From: Alphaproteobacteria bacterium
GTDB lineage: Bacteria; Pseudomonadota; Alphaproteobacteria; UBA828
Direction of reading: 5' to 3'
Assembly (NCBI GenBank): GCA_029937205.1
Contig: JAPYQV010000085.1
Location: 1 to 8,906, forward strand
Length of the DNA stretch: 8,906 bases
Numbering within the stretch: the stretch's first letter is position 1; each line of letters starts with the position of its first letter. Positions 5,528 through 8,906 of this stretch are shown piece by piece. Under the pieces are notes generated by a model, which was given only the letters and a program-made list of their open reading frames with translations, ran no database searches and was not told the DNA's origin. A program made the translations under genes and the position numbers.

Positions 5528-7588
5528 ATGAGCGCGCGCGATCCGATTTTCGACATTCTTTTCGAGCCGGTGAAGATCGGTCCCGTCACGGCGCGCAACC
5601 GCTTCTATCAAGTGCCCCATTGCAACGGTATGGGCGACCAATTGCCACGCGGCATGGCGGCCATGCGCGGGGTCAAGGCGGAAGGCGGCTGGGCCGTGGT
5701 CTCGACCGAAGAAGTATCGATCGATCACGTCACCGATTTCGGCCCGGCGATTGAGGGCAAACTCTGGGACCAAGGCGATATCCCCTATCACGCCCGTATG
5801 GTCGATGCGGTGCACGCGCACGGGTCGCTCGCCGCCATCGAGCTTTGCCAGCAAGGCATCAGTTGCGCAAATCTGGTAAGCCGCGAGGTGCCGCTGGCGC
5901 CCTCCGACCAATCGCTCATCGTTTCATCGCCGTTGCAGGCACGCGCCATGGATAAGAGCGATATCCGCGCCGTCCGCGACAGTCACCGCGAATCCGCTAT
6001 TCTCGCCAAGCGCGCCGGCTACGATATCGTTTACGTCTATGCCGGCCATGATCTTTCCATCGCCCAGCATTTTCTCCTGTCGCGCTACAATCAGCGCAGC
6101 GACGAATATGGCGGCTCGCTCGAAAACCGTGTGCGCCTGCTGCGCGAATTGATCGAGGACACCAAGCAAGCCGTCGGCGATACCTGCGCCGTCGCCGTGC
6201 GCTTTGTCGTCGATGAATTGCTCGGCCCGGATGGTATGAATATAGACGGCGAGGCGCCGGAGATTATCGCCATGCTGGCGGAACTGCCCGATCTCTGGGA
6301 CGTCAATATCAGCGATTGGCCGCATGATTCGCAAACCGCGCGCTTCGCCGAGGAAGGCTATCAGGAGCGCTACACCGCCTTCGTCAAAACCCTGACCTCG
6401 AAGCCGGTGGTCGGTGTCGGGCGCTATACCTCGCCCGATCATATGGCATCGCTGATCGCCAAGGGGGCGCTCGACTTCATCGGCGCGGCGCGACCCTCCA
6501 TCGCCGACCCGTTCCTGCCGAAGAAAATCGAGGAAGGGCGCATCGAGGATATCCGCGAATGTATCGGCTGCAATATCTGCGTCTCCGGCGATATGACTTT
6601 CACGCCGATCCGCTGCACGCAAAACCCGACCATGGGCGAGGAATGGCGCAAGGGCTGGCATCCGGAGCGCATTCCAACCCGCGTTTCCGAAGACACGGTG
6701 TTGATCGTCGGCGGCGGCCCGGCCGGGCTCGAATGCGCCCGCGCCCTTGGCCAGCGCGGCTATGCCGTCACCCTGGCCGAAGCCGGCCCGGCGTTCGGCG
6801 GCCGCGTTCGCGGCGAATCCCTTCTGCCCGGCATGGCGTCCTATCAGCGAGTGGTGGAGCACCGTCTTTCGGCCTTTCATAAGCTGCCCAATGTGGAAAC
6901 TTATCTCGCCAGCGACCTTGGCGCTGAGGAGGTCATTGCCTTCGAAGCGCAGCATATCGTGCTGGCGACGGGCGCCACTTGGCGCCGCGACGGTAAGGGG
7001 CGGACCCACCGCACCGGGCTGCCGATTTCCGCTTCCGCACCGGATATTTTCACCCCGGACGATATTATGGCCGAACAAAAGCCAGGCCAGGGACCTGTTC
7101 TGGTCTATGACGATGAGCGCTACATCATGGCTGGATTGATCGCCGAAAAGCTCGCCCACGACGGCTACGCCGTTACGTTCATGACGCCTGCGACCATGGT
7201 TTCGCCGTGGACCGAGAATACCCTCGAACAGCACGCCATCCAGCGCCGCCTGCTCGAGGCGGGCATAACCATTGTGACCGACCGGCAGCTGGTTTCGCTT
7301 GATGGCGGCACGCACCATGCCTGCATTTACACCGGACGGGAAGCAGAATCGGACGCGGAATCGGTGGTGCTCGTCACCTCGCGCATCTCCAGCGACAGCC
7401 TGTGGCGGGAATTACAAACGCGTGCCGGCGACGGCACCGCACCCTGGAAGAGCCTGACCCGCATCGGCGATGCCCTCGCCCCGGCAACCGTTGCGCACGC
7501 GATTTACGCCGGCCACCGCTACGCGCGCGAGTTCGACACGGAAGCGCCGGCGGGCGCCCCCTACCTCCGCGAGCGCGTCACCGTATAG
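5528..7588 (+). CDS. Trimethylamine/dimethylamine/histamine dehydrogenase-family iron-sulfur flavoprotein
   Basis: A 686-aa cytoplasmic enzyme (TMADH is about 730). Residues 1-340 form an Old-Yellow-Enzyme-type barrel starting DILFEPVKIGP; 345-363 hold the 4Fe-4S cysteines (C345, C348, C351, C363); 390-686 form an ADP-binding domain with VGGGPAG (394-400). C32 in FYQVPHCNG matches Cys30, which carries 6-S-cysteinyl-FMN in TMADH. Y171, H174, R225, W264 and D267 match its catalytic and bowl residues. The family oxidatively removes amine groups and passes electrons to ETF. Three substrate-bowl positions differ from TMADH: Tyr60 is E62, Trp105 is C107 and Trp355 is D355. From memory, histamine dehydrogenase also has Asp at the last of these. 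Two acids in the pocket suggest a polar or doubly charged amine rather than trimethylamine. No ETF gene is visible in the window. Family certain; substrate inferred only. Confidence 0.93.
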   Translation: MSARDPIFDILFEPVKIGPVTARNRFYQVPHCNGMGDQLPRGMAAMRGVKAEGGWAVVSTEEVSIDHVTDFGPAIEGKLWDQGDIPYHARMVDAVHAHGSLAAIELCQQGISCANLVSREVPLAPSDQSLIVSSPLQARAMDKSDIRAVRDSHRESAILAKRAGYDIVYVYAGHDLSIAQHFLLSRYNQRSDEYGGSLENRVRLLRELIEDTKQAVGDTCAVAVRFVVDELLGPDGMNIDGEAPEIIAMLAELPDLWDVNISDWPHDSQTARFAEEGYQERYTAFVKTLTSKPVVGVGRYTSPDHMASLIAKGALDFIGAARPSIADPFLPKKIEEGRIEDIRECIGCNICVSGDMTFTPIRCTQNPTMGEEWRKGWHPERIPTRVSEDTVLIVGGGPAGLECARALGQRGYAVTLAEAGPAFGGRVRGESLLPGMASYQRVVEHRLSAFHKLPNVETYLASDLGAEEVIAFEAQHIVLATGATWRRDGKGRTHRTGLPISASAPDIFTPDDIMAEQKPGQGPVLVYDDERYIMAGLIAEKLAHDGYAVTFMTPATMVSPWTENTLEQHAIQRRLLEAGITIVTDRQLVSLDGGTHHACIYTGREAESDAESVVLVTSRISSDSLWRELQTRAGDGTAPWKSLTRIGDALAPATVAHAIYAGHRYAREFDTEAPAGAPYLRERVTV

Positions 7589-7591
7589 ACT

Positions 7592-8593
7592 CTAACCGAG
7601 GCGGACGATCTCGCCGCTTTCGGCTGATTGCTGGGCGGCAAGAACGGTCTCCATGGCGGCCATGGATTGCTCCGGTGTAATCACTGACGGCGTTATCCCA
7701 TTGGCCACGCAGTTGGCGAAATACATCACTTCTTCGCCGAGCGCGCCGCCGGTCACACCGCCGATGCGCGGCCAATAGGTGGTGTCCGGGCTGGTGAAGC
7801 CATCGGCGTTGCAGAGGCCGAGATTGGGAAAAGTGTCCTGCACCTGGACGAAGCCTGTCGAGCCGAAGATCGACATGCGCTCGTCGATCATGAAGGGCGC
7901 GCTATCGGGCAGCAGCCAGGCGCTTTCATAGATCGCTGTGGCACCGTTGTCGAAGCGGTAGATGAGTTGAAACAAATCGGGATAGACATAATCGTTCACG
8001 CGCACGGTCTGGGCGTAAACGCTGGTCACCCGCGCACCGGTGAACCACAGCATCAGATTGGTGTCGTGAATGGCGGTATCGGAGATCGGATTGACCTTGT
8101 TGAGCGCGTTCTCGGCCCAGGCGGCGGGCACGTTGCGCCGGCCATTCAGGGAAACGATGCGGCCGATGCCGCCGCCGTCGATCTCGCGCTTGGCGGCAAT
8201 GCAGCGCGGGTTAAAACGGCAGACATGGCCGACCATGAGATAGCTATCGGCGGCTTTTGCCGCGGCGCATATCTCGGCGCATTCCGCCACCGTCGGCGCC
8301 ATGGGTTTTTCCAGCAGCACATGCTTGCCGGCTTTGAGCGCGGCGATGGCGATCTCCGCGTGGCTGTCCCAGCGCGTGACGATATGCACCAGGTCGATCG
8401 CGGGATCGGCGAGCAGATCGCGGTAGTCACTGTATACAGACGTCACGCCAAATTGCTGGGCGACCTCGGCCAGGCGGGTTTCGTCGCGGTCGGCGAGCGC
8501 CACAAGTTCCATCCCCGGTACGCCGGCGATGGCGCTGCAATGGATTTCGCCAAACCAGCCGACGCCGATTACGCCGGCTTTCAAGCCCGCCAT
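7592..8593 (-). CDS. Gfo/Idh/MocA-family NAD(P)-dependent oxidoreductase
   Basis: A 333-aa protein of normal family length. The N-terminal Rossmann fold has AGVIGVGWFGEIH (6-18) and an acidic second strand end (LADRD, 33-37). The family hallmark EKP lies at 95-97 with catalytic Lys96, followed by VGHVCRFNPR (121-130). The second domain carries D172 and H176-D177 (SDTAIHDTNL), the usual proton-transfer residues. The frame stays open upstream to an ATG at 8686, but that would add 31 residues ahead of the Rossmann strand and run through a large inverted repeat. The start at 8593 has an AGGGGA ribosome site and the expected N-terminus, so I chose it. Members oxidise or reduce sugars, inositols, imines and related polyols; the substrate here is unknown. 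It converges on the TMADH-like gene with 3 nt between stops. Confidence 0.9.
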   Translation of the reverse strand: MAGLKAGVIGVGWFGEIHCSAIAGVPGMELVALADRDETRLAEVAQQFGVTSVYSDYRDLLADPAIDLVHIVTRWDSHAEIAIAALKAGKHVLLEKPMAPTVAECAEICAAAKAADSYLMVGHVCRFNPRCIAAKREIDGGGIGRIVSLNGRRNVPAAWAENALNKVNPISDTAIHDTNLMLWFTGARVTSVYAQTVRVNDYVYPDLFQLIYRFDNGATAIYESAWLLPDSAPFMIDERMSIFGSTGFVQVQDTFPNLGLCNADGFTSPDTTYWPRIGGVTGGALGEEVMYFANCVANGITPSVITPEQSMAAMETVLAAQQSAESGEIVRLG

Positions 8594-8737
8594 TTTATTA
8601 TCCCCTAACTCCGAAAGGTGATGCGCATTGCGCATCGCCTTTTGGCAAGCGCGACTGCGCGCCCGAGCATGCGCGAGGTAAGCCAAGGACGCGGACGCGT
8701 CCGCCCGGCGCTTGAGGGAACATACAAGGGGTCATTC
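8594..8737. promoter_or_regulatory. Palindrome-rich spacer upstream of the Gfo/Idh/MocA gene
   Basis: This 144-bp gap between two minus-strand genes holds the Gfo/Idh/MocA ribosome site (AGGGGA, 8601-8606), a 35-bp inverted repeat (8611-8645), a perfect 14-bp palindrome GCGGACGCGTCCGC (8691-8704), and part of a hairpin across the upstream gene's stop (8729-8746). No convincing promoter hexamers were found. The two genes may be read separately, with control in this gap. Confidence 0.5.
8611..8645. repeat. Long inverted repeat, 17-nt arms around a single base
   Basis: Left arm 8611-8627 and right arm 8629-8645 pair at 15 of 17 positions by Watson-Crick rules; the other two are G-T pairs on the plus strand (A-C mismatches on the minus strand). 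The core is a perfect dyad, GATGCGCA-T-TGCGCATC (8620-8636), which also contains TGCGCAT twice in tandem. It lies just upstream of the Gfo/Idh/MocA ribosome site. An operator or a leader hairpin are both possible; no T-run follows on the minus strand to make it a simple terminator for the upstream gene. Confidence 0.6.
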
Positions 8738-8746
8738 TTATGACCC
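8729..8746. repeat. Hairpin-forming repeat across the stop codon of the right-edge gene
   Basis: GGGTCAT-TCTT-ATGACCC is a perfect 7-bp inverted repeat; three more pairs (CAA with TTG) follow outside one mismatch. On the minus strand the TAA stop (8738-8740) falls in the loop and stem edge. It could fold at the message 3' end, but no U-run follows, so an intrinsic terminator is not shown. Confidence 0.45.
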
Positions 8747-8906
8747 ATTGGTACCAGACATGCCCTGGCCTTTTTCAGTCGCGTTCACCAGCGCCGCCAT
8801 GTTGCCGTAAGGATGGCGGTGTTCGAACATGAGCTGATGGGCGTGGCCGATTTCGTCGAAGCTGTAGGTCTCCGACAGGCACGGGTCGATCTTGCCGGCC
8901 ATGACC
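8738..8906 (-). CDS. C-terminal end of an MDR-superfamily dehydrogenase, crotonyl-CoA reductase-like (start beyond right edge)
   Basis: The last 55 residues of a protein reading into the window from the right, ending at TAA (8738-8740). The segment begins VMAGKIDPCLSETYSFDEIG and continues HAHQLMFEHRHPYGNMAALV. The order G-K-I-x-P, S-x-T-Y/F, D-E-I, A-H and G-N-M-A-x-L-V is typical of the final strand-helix-strand of medium-chain (zinc-type) dehydrogenases and quinone reductases. The H-x-P-x-G-N-M-A-x-L-V ending resembles crotonyl-CoA carboxylase/reductase-like members. The cofactor and active-site regions are outside the window, so the reaction cannot be assigned. It shares a strand with the Gfo/Idh/MocA gene, 144 bp away. 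Confidence 0.65.
   Translation of the reverse strand, partial: VMAGKIDPCLSETYSFDEIGHAHQLMFEHRHPYGNMAALVNATEKGQGMSGTNGS

Noticed and set aside
5924..7318. 464-codon open frame on the minus strand opposite the TMADH-like gene
   Set aside because: GC-rich codon bias leaves long antisense frames open. Its translation shows no recognisable family, while the plus-strand frame carries all TMADH motifs.
5528..7588. Calling this gene trimethylamine dehydrogenase or 2,4-dienoyl-CoA reductase
   Set aside because: The N-terminus and Cys32 place it with the amine dehydrogenases and not with dienoyl-CoA reductase, but the trimethylammonium bowl residues are not kept, so a specific name is not justified.
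8594..8686. N-terminal extension of the Gfo/Idh/MocA protein to an ATG at 8686
   Set aside because: It adds an Arg/Ala-rich stretch with no family match, runs through the large inverted repeat, and the internal ATG at 8593 has its own ribosome site and a normal Rossmann N-terminus.
8691..8704. GCGGACGCGTCCGC as a specific operator
   Set aside because: It is a perfect 14-bp palindrome, but in GC-rich DNA such short self-complementary runs arise often and nothing else supports a role; listed only within the spacer.
8747..8756. ATTGGTACCA as a further GntR operator
   Set aside because: The half-sites abut with no 3-bp centre, and the sequence lies inside the coding end of the right-edge gene.

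Overview
The window is a densely packed block of eight protein genes, two of them cut by the window edges. Base composition is GC-rich (I estimate about 60 %). The gene families (a FadR-type GntR regulator, SoxB-like flavoprotein, trimethylamine-dehydrogenase-like flavoenzyme and several glutamine-synthetase-like ligases) point to an alphaproteobacterium with a large catabolic gene set. That placement is inference; nothing in the window fixes a genus. I see no rRNA, tRNA, CRISPR array, insertion sequence or phage gene.

Layout, left to right. (1) Minus strand: a glutamine-synthetase (GS) family ligase running off the left edge (1-1110), preceded in the same operon by a DAO-fold FAD oxidoreductase (1127-2467). 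(2) A 188-bp divergent control region (2468-2655) with operator-like inverted repeats built on ATTGGT/ACCAAT. (3) Plus strand: a GntR/FadR-family regulator (2656-3372) overlapping by 4 nt a short-chain dehydrogenase (3369-4121). (4) Minus strand: a second, only distantly similar GS-family ligase (4123-5436), ending 1 nt from the dehydrogenase. (5) A 91-bp divergent spacer, then on the plus strand a 686-aa flavoprotein of the trimethylamine/dimethylamine/histamine dehydrogenase family (5528-7588). (6) Minus strand: a Gfo/Idh/MocA oxidoreductase (7592-8593), a 144-bp spacer rich in palindromes (8594-8737), and the C-terminal end of an MDR/crotonyl-CoA-reductase-like enzyme (8738 to the right edge).

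Read together, this looks like a locus for breaking down an amine, probably N-substituted or polyvalent. GS-like ligase plus DAO-type FAD oxidase is the logic of known gamma-glutamylation routes (PuuA-PuuB for putrescine, GMAS plus N-methylglutamate dehydrogenase for methylamine). Both ligases appear to lack the two acidic residues that hold ammonium in true GS (Asp50 and Glu327, E. coli numbering), so they probably join glutamate to an organic amine instead of ammonia. The TMADH-like enzyme keeps its redox machinery (flavin-linking Cys, Tyr/His/Asp, 4Fe-4S cysteines), but its substrate bowl is altered: Tyr60 becomes Glu, Trp105 becomes Cys and Trp355 becomes Asp. Its substrate is therefore unlikely to be trimethylamine. 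The dehydrogenases (SDR, Gfo/Idh/MocA, MDR) could handle the carbon skeleton. The substrate cannot be named from sequence alone. All family calls come from reading motifs; alignments to TMADH and GS were made by eye from memory.
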